Shown here: piece by piece, positions 25,008-33,947 of the stretch | How positions within the stretch are numbered: the first letter of the stretch is position 1 | How the letters are laid out: each line of letters starts with the position of its first letter | Assembly (NCBI GenBank): GCA_947502265.1 | Contig: CANMZB010000024.1 | Coordinates: forward strand, 1 to 55,188 | Direction of reading: 5' to 3' | Length of the DNA: 55,188 nt | DNA from: an uncultured Sulfitobacter sp. | Lineage (GTDB): Bacteria; Pseudomonadota; Alphaproteobacteria; Rhodobacterales; Rhodobacteraceae | Position numbers and translations under genes: made by a program | Notes under the pieces: model-generated | Database searches by the model: none | What the model was told of the DNA's origin: nothing | What the model saw: the letters and a program-made list of their open reading frames with translations, nothing else

Positions 25008-26312
25008 CTAGCTCAGTCCGGGCAGCCACAGGATGACCTGCGGAAATGCGATCATGATTGTGACGACAACCGCATCGGCAACCAGAAACCAGATCACGCC
25101 ACGAAAGATCACACCCAGCGAAATCGACCGGTCTACCACGCCTTTAATGACAAAGACGTTCAATCCGACCGGCGGGGTAATCATGCCGATTTCAAGAAAC
25201 TTTGCGACAAAGACACCGAACCAGATCAGCGAAATGCCCGCTTCGTTCACCACCGGCAAAAGCACGGGCAGGGTCAGCAGCATCGCTCCGATCGGGTCAA
25301 GGAACATGCCGAGGATGATATAAACCAGCGCGATGCCCATGATCAGCGCCAGTTCGGACGCGCCGAACGTCAGGATGGTTTGTGTAATCAACTCTCCCGA
25401 GCCGGACAGCGCCAGAAACCGCGTAAGCAGGTTGGCACCGATGGCGATCAGGAACAGCGCGGCGGTGGTCACGATTGTCTCGTTCACCGATTGGCGCAGG
25501 GTCGCGAACGTCAGCCCGCCATTCAGCCACGCAATAAGACACGCAGCCAAAGCGCCGACTGCGCCTGCCTCGGTTGCGGTGAAAAGACCCGCGAACATGC
25601 CGCCGATCACGACTACGAACAGAGCGATCACTGGCCAGATACCGCGCAGATGGCTAAAGCGTTCGGCCCAGCTTGCGGGCTCTTCACGGCTTGGCGCGAG
25701 GGCGGGATTGATCCGCACGCGGATGTAGATCATTATCGCATAGATGACGGCCGTCAGAACGCCCGCGCCGATACCGCCGAGAAACAGAGCGCCAATCGGC
25801 ACCTGCGCGAAAATGCCAAACAGGATCAACAGGATAGACGGGGGTATAAGCGCGCCCAATGTCCCGGCGGCGGCAATGGAGCCGGTGGCAAGGCCCGGAT
25901 CATAGCCCGCGCGCGTCATCTCGGGGACGGCAATGCGCCCCATCGCGGCAGCACAGGCCACCGACGATCCGGTCACAGCCGCGAACCCGCCCGCGCCGAA
26001 CACCGACGCAATGGCAAGCCCGCCGGGCAGGGCACCCATCCACGAGCGCGCGGCGGCGAACAATGCGCGCGTCATCCCGCCGTGATAACAGACGTAGCCC
26101 ATCAACAGGAACATCGGCACGGAGGACAGCGTCCATTTTGCCGCGAACTGGTAAGGGATGCTGGTCAGAATGCCCCACGCAGGGCGCGGCCCCAGCAGGA
26201 TATAGATGCCGGTGAAGCTCACCAATATCAGTGAAAGGCCCACGGGCATCCGCAACAGCAACAAGAGTCCCAGTACGGCCAGTCCGACCAGCCCGATTAT
26301 TTCCGGTGTCAT
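25008..26312 (-). CDS. TRAP transporter large permease (DctM)
   Basis: A 434-residue DctM-family permease with the paired signatures VTGSSVACAAAMGRIAVPEM and GTLGALIPPSILLILFGIFA, repeated as LEIGMITPPVGLNVFV. It begins on the last base of the dctQ stop (shared base 26312), so translation is coupled. It is the last gene of a minus-strand operon: carboxylase, acyl-CoA ligase, dctP, dctQ, dctM. Confidence 0.92.
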   Translation of the reverse strand: MTPEIIGLVGLAVLGLLLLLRMPVGLSLILVSFTGIYILLGPRPAWGILTSIPYQFAAKWTLSSVPMFLLMGYVCYHGGMTRALFAAARSWMGALPGGLAIASVFGAGGFAAVTGSSVACAAAMGRIAVPEMTRAGYDPGLATGSIAAAGTLGALIPPSILLILFGIFAQVPIGALFLGGIGAGVLTAVIYAIMIYIRVRINPALAPSREEPASWAERFSHLRGIWPVIALFVVVIGGMFAGLFTATEAGAVGALAACLIAWLNGGLTFATLRQSVNETIVTTAALFLIAIGANLLTRFLALSGSGELITQTILTFGASELALIMGIALVYIILGMFLDPIGAMLLTLPVLLPVVNEAGISLIWFGVFVAKFLEIGMITPPVGLNVFVIKGVVDRSISLGVIFRGVIWFLVADAVVVTIMIAFPQVILWLPGLS

Positions 26313-26857
26313 TAATTCGTCTCCGTGGGAATGTCGTCGGTGTCCGGGATAAGCGGCTCACGCGCTTGCGCAGCGCCTATCAATCCAAGAAAGACCCGCA
26401 GCAAATAGGTTAACGCCAGCAGGGCAAAGCCCGCGGGCAGCAGGAAATATCCCTGCCAGATCGCCATGGATACGCCGTCTTCGACCGCGACAGAGCCGTT
26501 GGTATAACGGCGCATCGCTTCGTCCCACATTGTCCATGTAAGGCCTGCGCAGGTCAGCGCGGCCAGCACATGTATGCCCAGTGCCACAAACCGCTGGGCC
26601 AGCGGGGGCAGACGCCCGTAGACCAGATCAACCGAGATGTGGCGGTCCTGCGCTTCGGCGAGCGCGAGCGGCAAAAAGGCGATGGCGACCATGAAATAAT
26701 TTGCAACGATAACCGACACAAAAGGGACGCGGGTATTGAATACCTGCCGCGCAAATGCGTCGGAGGCAACAGTCAGCATCATCGCGATCACCGCAATGGC
26801 TGCAATGCCCGCCATGAAGCGGGTCAACAGCAGATCTAGACGGATCAGGTTGGCCAT
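26312..26857 (-). CDS. TRAP transporter small permease (DctQ)
   Basis: A 181-residue protein with four predicted membrane helices (about 12-32, 48-68, 90-110, 132-155), the DctQ pattern. It shares its final base with the next gene and follows dctP after a 69-base gap that contains a strong hairpin, which may lower its expression relative to the binding protein. Confidence 0.88.
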   Translation of the reverse strand: MANLIRLDLLLTRFMAGIAAIAVIAMMLTVASDAFARQVFNTRVPFVSVIVANYFMVAIAFLPLALAEAQDRHISVDLVYGRLPPLAQRFVALGIHVLAALTCAGLTWTMWDEAMRRYTNGSVAVEDGVSMAIWQGYFLLPAGFALLALTYLLRVFLGLIGAAQAREPLIPDTDDIPTETN

Positions 26858-26877
26858 CGGCGCATCCTTCTTTGTAC

Positions 26878-26916
26878 AGAAAAATCATAGCCCGCCCCGA
26901 TGGTGTCAGGGCGGGC
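26878..26916 (-). terminator. Hairpin/attenuator between dctP and dctQ
   Basis: Minus strand GCCCGCCC...GGGCGGGC (8-bp stem, 11-base loop) followed by TATGATTTTTC. It probably gives partial termination or 3'-end protection for dctP mRNA, a common way to make more binding protein than permease. Confidence 0.65.
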
Positions 26917-26926
26917 CAGTCAGACC

Positions 26927-28039
26927 TTAGCCAAGGGAGGCAGGATCAATCTTGGAAAAGATCTCACGCTGGTAGAGATCGCCAACAGCTTTGACATCGG
27001 ATGCGTCGATATCCTGCACCAGCTTTTCCCACTTCGCGACCAGCTCCTGAAACCGTGCAACTTGCTCGGGCGCGTCTGCGATGTTGTAGGTGTCACGGTT
27101 CAATGTGCCGACGGCCTCCATATCGCTGATGCGAAAGGCTTCGGCTTTTTCCTTCACGTCCGCGTCAGGTTCCAGCAGTTCGACACCATGTGCCGCCGGA
27201 TCAGCAAGGATCGCGTCGGCCTGATTGACGGTGTCAATGGTGGCGACGGCATGGCCGATGGACGCGCCGTCAATCATCGCCCGTTTGGTTTTGTCGCTCA
27301 GCCCGTCCCACGTCATCTGGCTTACGTTGAACATCGAGTTCCCGATGAAAACCGCGATTGGCTGGTTCAAAGCGTAGTCTGCGACTTCACCAGCAGACAG
27401 TGTGTCAAGCGTTTCGAGGGTGTGGATATTGCCGTCGATGTGGCCCTGGCTCATGCTTTCGTAGACTTCCGTGGCACCCATGCTGATGGCAGACGCGCCC
27501 ATTGCATTCAGCCAACGCGCGAACGGCCCAAAGCCGCGCACCTTGATGCCCTGAAAATCTGCCAGCGCTTTTACCGGCTTTTGGTTGTACATATAGTAGG
27601 GGCCGGTCACGGTGTTGCCCAGAAAGACCTGTCCGGCGTTATTGAATTCCGCAAGGCACGGGGCGCAGGTGAACATGAATTCATTGGCGGCCCCCGCCAT
27701 CGCAACCGGATCAACGCCCGCGGTGCCCATATCGCTAAGCAGGTTCGCATATGGCAGTTCCGCGCGGTGGTACGCCGGAACAACAAAGCCGCTGTCGGCG
27801 ATGCCGTCACGCAATCCGGTGAATGTTTCGGTAAAGTTCAACAGCGAACCGGCGAAAATTTTGATCTCTGTCTCGCCGTCGGTGTTTTCCTTGATGTAGT
27901 CGGCCCAAGCCTCCGTACCGTCGATCAGCCCGCCCATCGAAGCGGCACCAATAGCGTGACGCAGGGTTTCGGCCTGTGCGGCCGGAGCCAGCGCGAGGGC
28001 GGCTGTTGTAGCCAGTGCCGTCAGTTTGAAATATTTCAT
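26927..28039 (-). CDS. TRAP transporter solute-binding protein (DctP)
   Basis: A 370-residue periplasmic receptor with signal peptide LTALATTAALALAPAAQA, cleavage likely before ETLRH. Family landmarks are SGFVVPAYHRAELPYANLL, ADFQGIKVRGFGPFARWLN and VYESMSQGHIDGN. The operon context of an acyl-CoA ligase and a biotin-dependent carboxylase suggests an organic acid ligand that is then activated to a CoA ester. A CPAC-like pair (FTCAPCLAEF, near residue 115) is unusual. Confidence 0.9.
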   Translation of the reverse strand: MKYFKLTALATTAALALAPAAQAETLRHAIGAASMGGLIDGTEAWADYIKENTDGETEIKIFAGSLLNFTETFTGLRDGIADSGFVVPAYHRAELPYANLLSDMGTAGVDPVAMAGAANEFMFTCAPCLAEFNNAGQVFLGNTVTGPYYMYNQKPVKALADFQGIKVRGFGPFARWLNAMGASAISMGATEVYESMSQGHIDGNIHTLETLDTLSAGEVADYALNQPIAVFIGNSMFNVSQMTWDGLSDKTKRAMIDGASIGHAVATIDTVNQADAILADPAAHGVELLEPDADVKEKAEAFRISDMEAVGTLNRDTYNIADAPEQVARFQELVAKWEKLVQDIDASDVKAVGDLYQREIFSKIDPASLG

Positions 28040-28093
28040 ATAATTCTCCCGATTAGTAATTTGTATTCAGGGTGGTGTGCCCCGTTTCGTGTC

Positions 28094-28120
28094 GGATGGC
28101 GCAGAGGTTCTGCGCCATCC
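28094..28120. terminator. 12-bp hairpin between acyl-CoA ligase and dctP genes
   Basis: Perfect stem GGATGGCGCAGA/TCTGCGCCATCC with loop of three bases. The T-run (CTTTTC) is on the plus-strand side only. In the minus-strand operon it would act as an mRNA stabiliser or processing boundary ahead of dctP. Confidence 0.6.
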
Positions 28121-28135
28121 CTTTTCGGCGTCCTG

Positions 28136-29845
28136 CTAAAGCAGGGCCGCCAATTCCTCTTTTTTGACCTTACCCGTCGCCGTCATCGGCAATCCGTCAA
28201 CAAGCCGTATTTCGGGAATTTTGAAGGATGACATCTGCTCGCGGCACCACGCGCGCAGCGTGTCTGCGTCAAGGTCCTTTGCCTGTTCAGGGTCCAGATG
28301 GATAAATGCGACAGGCACTTCGCCTTTGGCGTCGTCCTTGCGCCCGATCACGCCTGACCCCAGCACGGCAGGGTGACGCCCCAGCAACATCTCGATTTCT
28401 GCCGGGAAAACAGGCATACCGTTGACCTTCAGCATTTCCTTGCGCCGCCCGAGGTAATGAACAAATCCGCGTTCGTTCACCATCCCGATGTCACCCGTAT
28501 GCAACCAACCGTCGCGGATTGCATGCGCAGTCTCGTCGGGTTTGTTCCAATAGGATTTCAACACAGCGGGCGAGCGGATGCAGATTTCGCCGGTCTCTCC
28601 CAGCGGTTTGAGCGCACCGGTTTCGAAGTCGCAGATGATGATGTCCGTGCCGACCACGGGCAGTCCGACAAACACCGGTTGCTGCGCCAGATCGTAGTCA
28701 TCGTTCTGCATGCCGACGGTGAAGGTGTCACAAGTGTGCGATTCCGTCATGCCATAGGCGGCTTCGACCATGGTGCTGCCGGTCAATTCACGCCATTCGG
28801 TGCGAAACGCCGCGCCCAGTTTCTTGACGAACGAGCAGACAGAAGTGGTACCCAGCGAGGTCAGATCATAGTTACCCGCCTCCTTGTGGCGCATCACTTC
28901 GACGGCATTGTCCACAAGAAGCGTCGTGATGGAAGCGCGGTGTTCTGCCACGGCGGCCATCCAGCCAACCGCGTCCCAGCGGTGCAGGAGGCTCACCGCA
29001 GCGCCGGTGTATGCCGGGGCCAGAATGCCAAAGTTTTCGCCCGCAATCCAGAACAACGGGAAGAAGTTAACAATGACATCATCCGCGCCCGAATCAGGCA
29101 TCGCAGGCCCGCAATAGGACGCGGCAGTGTACAGCATGTCACCATGAGTGTGGACGCAGCCCTTTGGCATCCCCGTGGTGCCGCCGGTATAGTTCAGCGC
29201 GGCAACGGCATCCAGATCGGCACAGTCGGGACCGGTGAACGGATCGGCGCTATCGAGGGCGGCAAGCAGACGCTCAACCCCGTCGGCCTGCGGGGCCATG
29301 CCCATCCCTTCGGGCCGTGGCACGGGGCCGCTGGTCCCTGCCATTTCCGCCGCACCTGTTGCAAACAGTCTCTGCACAGGGGTGTCATCCAGAACCTGCG
29401 CCACCAGCGGTGCCAGATCATCCTGAAACACAAGGGTTTCCGCGCCGCTGTCGTTGAGCTGATAGGCCAGCTCGATCGCCTTGAACATCGGGTTTACAGG
29501 CACCAGAACCGCGCCCAGCTTCATGATGCCCCAGAAGCAAATCACGAACTGCGGGCAGTTGCCCATCATCACTGCGACCCTGTCGCCCGCACCCACGCCG
29601 CGCGCCTGCAACAGACCGGCAAACCGGTCGGAGAGTGCGTCAACTTCGCCCCAAGAAAGGGTGCACCCGTAATAATGGATCATCGCAGCGTCCGGGCGCG
29701 CCTTTGCTTCGGCGCGCACATACTGGCTTAGCGGCACCTGTCCCTTGCGGTAATTGATTTCGTGCGGCACGCCTGCGGGCCAGCTTTCGGCCTGCAAACG
29801 GCGAAGCTCGGTCACCTGCTGTTCGATTTCCTGCGTGCGTGTCAT
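28136..29845 (-). CDS. AMP-forming acyl-CoA ligase
   Basis: A 569-residue member of the ANL adenylating superfamily, making acyl-CoA from a carboxylic acid, ATP and CoA. Motifs in order are the P-loop YTGGTTGMPKGCVHTHGD, the A5 motif YGMTESH, the hinge region GWLHTGDIG, GRRKEMLKVNGMPVFPAEIE, and the C-terminal catalytic Lys in TATGKVKKEEL. ATG 29845 follows GGGAGGATCACATC; the longer frame to 29920 overlaps the carboxylase gene and is unlikely. It sits between the carboxylase gene and a TRAP transporter, implying import, activation and carboxylation of one acid. The acid is unknown. Confidence 0.9.
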   Translation of the reverse strand: MTRTQEIEQQVTELRRLQAESWPAGVPHEINYRKGQVPLSQYVRAEAKARPDAAMIHYYGCTLSWGEVDALSDRFAGLLQARGVGAGDRVAVMMGNCPQFVICFWGIMKLGAVLVPVNPMFKAIELAYQLNDSGAETLVFQDDLAPLVAQVLDDTPVQRLFATGAAEMAGTSGPVPRPEGMGMAPQADGVERLLAALDSADPFTGPDCADLDAVAALNYTGGTTGMPKGCVHTHGDMLYTAASYCGPAMPDSGADDVIVNFFPLFWIAGENFGILAPAYTGAAVSLLHRWDAVGWMAAVAEHRASITTLLVDNAVEVMRHKEAGNYDLTSLGTTSVCSFVKKLGAAFRTEWRELTGSTMVEAAYGMTESHTCDTFTVGMQNDDYDLAQQPVFVGLPVVGTDIIICDFETGALKPLGETGEICIRSPAVLKSYWNKPDETAHAIRDGWLHTGDIGMVNERGFVHYLGRRKEMLKVNGMPVFPAEIEMLLGRHPAVLGSGVIGRKDDAKGEVPVAFIHLDPEQAKDLDADTLRAWCREQMSSFKIPEIRLVDGLPMTATGKVKKEELAALL

Positions 29846-29880
29846 GATGTGATCCTCCCGAGGTTCTGTCGTTGTCTGCA

Positions 29881-32800
29881 TCAGCCGCTTGCGGCCATGC
29901 GCATTCCTTTGGCGATCCATCCGCGCGTGTCAGCCGGATCAATTACCGCGTCGATTTCATGGGTGGACGCAACGCTAATCGCGGCCCCCCGTTCATAAAG
30001 TTCATCTACCAGCCGGTTGTAAAGTGCTTCGCGCGCGACCGGATCGGTTTGTGCTTCGAGCTCTTTACGATAGCCGAGCTGCACAGCGCCCTCCAGACCC
30101 ATCGGTCCGAATTCGCCCGTAGGCCACGCGAGCGAGAAGGCGGGTTCGCCCAGACTGCCGGCGGCCATTGCTTGCGCGCCGATGCCATAGCCCTTGCGCA
30201 GGCAGACAAAGAACATCGGTGCCGTGAGGTTTGCTCCCGCAGTGATCAGATCACATGCGGCACCGACGGCGCCTTCTTCCTCGCTGTGCGGGCCGACCAT
30301 GAAACCGGGGGTATCGCACAGCGACAGTACCGGCAATTTGAACCGCGCGCAAAGATTGAGGAACCGCGCGCCTTTGGCCGAGGCGGCGGCATCCAGCGCA
30401 CCGCCCAGATGTTGTGGATTGTTGGCGATTACCCCCATGGGCCGCCCCTCGATCCGCACGAATCCGGTGATCATCCCCGCCGCGTGTTGTGCGCCCAGTT
30501 CAAGGAAGCTGCCGGAGTCGGCAAGACCCTCGATGACCGGGCGGATAAGATAGCTTGTCTTGCGGTTCTCCGGAATGGCGTGGCGCAAAAGCCGCTGGTC
30601 GGAGGCTTCCCATGTGTCAAGATCGCCCTGAAAATACGACAGCACTGCGCGCGTTGCATTGATCGCGTCGTCGTCGTCCTCTGCCAGAATATCCAGCAAC
30701 CCTTTTTCCGCGTGCATCGGCGCGGGGCCGATTTCCTTGGGGTGAAAGCTGCCGATGCCGCCCGCTTCGATCATCGCGGGACCAGCGAGGCCGATCCAGC
30801 TGTTGCGCGTGGCAATGCGGATATCGCCCGCGCCAAACAGCGCTGCGTTACCCGCAAAGCAAAAGCCCGAATTGACGGTGATCCGTGGCCCCCAACCGCG
30901 CAGCCGCGCGAATTCGGCGAATGTCGTGACCTTCAGGCCCGATTGAATCGTCTGGGCAAAATCATCATCGTTGGGCCGCCCGCCGCCGCCTTCGGTGAAA
31001 AAGACCGTTGCCAGCTTTTGATGGTGCGCCACCTCAAGCATGCGGTCGGTTTTGAGGTGGCCGAAGTACCCCTGTGTGCCTGCCATCACCGTGGAATCGT
31101 ATGCCAGCAGGGCAACCTGCGAACGGTTTTCCGCAAACCGGTCCGCGTTGATTGCGCCAACGCCCGTTACGATCCCGTCGGCGGGGGATACGTCGATCAG
31201 GGCTTCCAGACCCAGCTTGCGCCGCTGTCCTGCCAACACCAGTTGACCGTATTCATGAAAATCGCCGCCCTCGCACAGGGCGTCGACGATCTCGCGGGTG
31301 GTGCGTTGGTTGCGGTCACGCCGACGCGCCACAGCCCGCGGGCGGTTTTCATCAAGCGTGCGCGCGATGCGCCCTTGCAGCCCTGCCAGATCCTCGCGGA
31401 TGTGATCGGGCTCGGGTGTTGTATCCTCGGCCGAGATTTCTTCCAGCGTGTCGTCGGGCGTAAACGCCAGCATCGGCGCGCCTGCTGCGATGGTTTCTCC
31501 GGCGTGGGCAAAGACATCGACGACCACGCCGCCCGCTTGCGCAAGGACGGTATGTTGCATTTTCATCGCCTCGATCACGGCGATTTCCTGCCCTTTGGCG
31601 ATGGTATCGCCAACCGCGACATGCACCTGCTGGATCATCGCCTGCATCGGCGCGCGCAGGGCGTCTGCCCCTTGCGGAATGTCCACTTCATCCACCGTTT
31701 CCTCGGCTTTTGCGGTAAAGAAGCGGTCCTGCCCGCCGTGCCCCGCGACAAGATCGTGCATCTGGGTATCAAGCGTGCGCACATCCACATCCCAGCGTTC
31801 AACCACTGGCAGACGCAACAAGGCGCGCAGAAAACCGATGTTTGTCTCGACGCCGCCGATCTGGAATTCGGACAACGCCCGCTCGGCTTTGGCAAACAGG
31901 CGGACCAGATCGCCGGATTTTTCGTGCACGATCAGCTTGGCCAGCATTGAATCGAAATTCGGGTTTGTGCTGTAGCCGGGATAGGCGTAGCCGTCGATCC
32001 GCACACCCGGCCCTGTGGGCGCGTTATAGCTGCTCAGCCGTCCGCCGGTGGGTGTAAACGTGCCGTCCTGATCCAGCGTTTCGGTGTTGATGCGGGTTTG
32101 GAGGCTGTACCCCACGGGCGGTGCAGGCGGTTCGCCCAAGCCGACATCTGCAAGCGTGGCACCGGAGGCAAGCGCCAGCTGTATTTCAACCAGATCGAGC
32201 CCGGTGATTTCTTCGGTGATGGTGTGTTCCACCTGAATCCGCGGGTTGGTTTCGATGAAGTGGAAGGCACCGTTGTCTTCGACCAGAAATTCGACCGTGC
32301 CAAGGCCGCGATAGCCGCAGGCGCGCCCGATGGCGATGGCGGCATCCAGAAGCGACGTGCGCGTGGCGTCCGTCAGATGCGGGGCAGGGGCCAGTTCGAT
32401 GATCTTTTGATGGCGTCGTTGTACCGAGCAGTCACGCTCCCACAGATGGGTGACGTGGGTTCCGTCCCCGATGATCTGCACCTCGATGTGGCGCACCGAT
32501 GGCAGAAAGCGTTCGGCATAAAGCGATCCGTCGCCGAATGCTGCCTGCGCCTCGGTCTGGGCTTGCGTGAATGCGGTGTCGATCTCGTCAAGGGTGCGCA
32601 CCACGCGCATTCCGCGCCCGCCACCACCGTTCACCGCCTTGATCATCAGCGGCGCGCCGCCTTGTACCTCAAAGAACCCGCGCGCATCGGCGGGTGTGTC
32701 CAGCGGAGCGGAGCCGTGAAGAACCGGCACGCCAGCCTCTTGCGCCAACGCGCGCGCGGATACCTTGTCCCCCTGACGGCGCAGGGTTGCCGCGTCAGGA

Positions 32801-33108
32801 CCGACAAAGATCAGACCGGCGTTGGCGCAGGCGTCGGCGAAATCCGCGCGCTCGCTCAGCAGGCCGTAACCGGGATGCACCGCGTCACAGCCCGCCTTTT
32901 GCGCAATTGCGATCAGGGCCTCGATGTCGAGATAACCGGCAACGCCTGCACCCGGCAGAACGCATACTTCGTCCGCGTGTTTGAGATGCAGCGATGTGGC
33001 ATCGTCGGGGGTATGCACAGCGACAGTTGTGATTCCTACCGCCGCTGCGGTGCGCGCAACGCGAATCGCGATCTCTCCGCGATTGGCAATCAACAGTTTC
33101 TCGATCAT
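29881..33108 (-). CDS. Single-chain biotin-dependent acyl-CoA carboxylase
   Basis: A 1075-residue protein that fuses all catalytic parts of an acyl-CoA carboxylase. The biotin carboxylase domain (1-450) has MIEKLLIANRGEIAIRVART, the ATP loop KAVNGGGGRGMRVV and FIETNPRIQVEHTITEE. The biotinyl domain (about 500-570) has the biotinylated Lys in EAMKM. The carboxyltransferase domains (about 600-1070) have FFTEGGGGRPNDDD, NNPQHLGGALDAAASAKGAR and LCDTPGFMVG. This layout matches long-chain acyl-CoA carboxylases (LCC) described from mycobacteria. ATG 33108 is preceded by GGGAGG. It heads the minus-strand operon and is divergent from a TetR gene. Confidence 0.9.
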   Translation of the reverse strand: MIEKLLIANRGEIAIRVARTAAAVGITTVAVHTPDDATSLHLKHADEVCVLPGAGVAGYLDIEALIAIAQKAGCDAVHPGYGLLSERADFADACANAGLIFVGPDAATLRRQGDKVSARALAQEAGVPVLHGSAPLDTPADARGFFEVQGGAPLMIKAVNGGGGRGMRVVRTLDEIDTAFTQAQTEAQAAFGDGSLYAERFLPSVRHIEVQIIGDGTHVTHLWERDCSVQRRHQKIIELAPAPHLTDATRTSLLDAAIAIGRACGYRGLGTVEFLVEDNGAFHFIETNPRIQVEHTITEEITGLDLVEIQLALASGATLADVGLGEPPAPPVGYSLQTRINTETLDQDGTFTPTGGRLSSYNAPTGPGVRIDGYAYPGYSTNPNFDSMLAKLIVHEKSGDLVRLFAKAERALSEFQIGGVETNIGFLRALLRLPVVERWDVDVRTLDTQMHDLVAGHGGQDRFFTAKAEETVDEVDIPQGADALRAPMQAMIQQVHVAVGDTIAKGQEIAVIEAMKMQHTVLAQAGGVVVDVFAHAGETIAAGAPMLAFTPDDTLEEISAEDTTPEPDHIREDLAGLQGRIARTLDENRPRAVARRRDRNQRTTREIVDALCEGGDFHEYGQLVLAGQRRKLGLEALIDVSPADGIVTGVGAINADRFAENRSQVALLAYDSTVMAGTQGYFGHLKTDRMLEVAHHQKLATVFFTEGGGGRPNDDDFAQTIQSGLKVTTFAEFARLRGWGPRITVNSGFCFAGNAALFGAGDIRIATRNSWIGLAGPAMIEAGGIGSFHPKEIGPAPMHAEKGLLDILAEDDDDAINATRAVLSYFQGDLDTWEASDQRLLRHAIPENRKTSYLIRPVIEGLADSGSFLELGAQHAAGMITGFVRIEGRPMGVIANNPQHLGGALDAAASAKGARFLNLCARFKLPVLSLCDTPGFMVGPHSEEEGAVGAACDLITAGANLTAPMFFVCLRKGYGIGAQAMAAGSLGEPAFSLAWPTGEFGPMGLEGAVQLGYRKELEAQTDPVAREALYNRLVDELYERGAAISVASTHEIDAVIDPADTRGWIAKGMRMAASG

Positions 33109-33223
33109 TGGCAAAACCTCCCGTGTCACCCTTCCGCCTGTTTCCCTGCGCGCCTGACTGTCTGACGCTTTGGTGACTGGCGGTCATCAAAATTTCCGGA
33201 GATTAGTGCGCGATCTTTTGGAA

Positions 33224-33253
33224 AGTCAACTTATTAGTGTTCATTCTATTGAC
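33224..33253. promoter_or_regulatory. Candidate operator between carboxylase and tetR genes
   Basis: Inverted arms GTCAA (33225-33229) and TTGAC (33249-33253) flank an AT-rich centre in the divergent intergenic region. The left arm on the minus strand is part of TTGACT, a possible -35 box for the carboxylase operon; no good -10 is seen. Confidence 0.3.
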
Positions 33254-33283
33254 GCCCGTTGATCGGTTGCCGATAGTCCATGG

Positions 33284-33883
33284 ATGAAAGAACTTTCCGG
33301 CTTCCCAACCAAAGAACAGCTGCGCACCCTCAAGCATCGGGAAATCGTGCGCTGTGCGGCCGAGAAATTCGGCAATGAGGGGTACGAGAACGTTCCGCTT
33401 GACGCGATTGCGGCAGAGCTTGGCGTGACCAAGGCGGCGCTTTATAACTACGTCAGCAGCAAGAGCGATCTTTTGATGCAGTGTTATGAATTGGGAATGG
33501 ACCGTTTGATTGCTGCCGTGGAGGCGGCGATGATCGTGCCTGGCTCTGCCGCTGCGCGCCTTGATGCGGGGTTGCAGGCCTATATTGTCATAATGACCCG
33601 CAAAGATATGCAATATCTGTGGAGCTATATGCGCCCTATGCTCACCTCTGGCAACAAGCGCGGCCGCGACAAGATCGACGTTATTGTGCGCGAGGCGCTG
33701 CGTGACGGAGTTGCCGATGGGTCACTGCGCCCCGATCTGGACCCCAAGCTGGCGAGCCTTGTGATTCTGGGCGCTGTGAACTGGGTTGGCATCTGGTTTC
33801 GTGACGAAGGTGCGCAAAAACCGGTTGATATTGCGCGCGAGATCACCCGCGAAACGCTAAAGGGATATTTGGTGGCCCCTTGA
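33284..33883 (+). CDS. TetR/AcrR family transcriptional regulator
   Basis: A 199-residue repressor with an N-terminal helix-turn-helix at about 20-65 (REIVRCAAEKFGNEGYENVP, IAAELGVTKAALYNYVSSK) and a ligand-binding C-terminal domain. It is divergent from the carboxylase-ligase-TRAP operon, so it probably represses that operon and responds to its acid or CoA ester. It could instead regulate the phenylacetate genes downstream, from which a terminator separates it. Confidence 0.88.
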   Translation: MKELSGFPTKEQLRTLKHREIVRCAAEKFGNEGYENVPLDAIAAELGVTKAALYNYVSSKSDLLMQCYELGMDRLIAAVEAAMIVPGSAAARLDAGLQAYIVIMTRKDMQYLWSYMRPMLTSGNKRGRDKIDVIVREALRDGVADGSLRPDLDPKLASLVILGAVNWVGIWFRDEGAQKPVDIAREITRETLKGYLVAP

Positions 33884-33905
33884 TGCGACCGGCGCAGGGG
33901 TTTGT

Positions 33906-33941
33906 GCATATGCGGTTCAGCCTCCGCATATGCGTCTTTTT
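33906..33941 (+). terminator. Terminator between tetR and paaZ (convergent)
   Basis: Perfect 10-bp stem GCATATGCGG/CCGCATATGC with an 8-base loop, followed by GTCTTTTT on the plus strand. It ends the tetR transcript and may also stall the paaZ transcript coming from the right. Confidence 0.85.
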
Positions 33942-33947
33942 CCCGCT

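Noticed and set aside
26900..28231. 443-codon plus-strand open frame
   Set aside because: Antisense to dctP of the second TRAP system; no recognisable domain.
28373..29731. 452-codon plus-strand open frame
   Set aside because: Mirror of the acyl-CoA ligase gene on the opposite strand.
29872..31950. 692-codon plus-strand open frame
   Set aside because: It lies wholly opposite the acyl-CoA carboxylase gene and has no family resemblance; high-GC codon bias opens such antisense frames.
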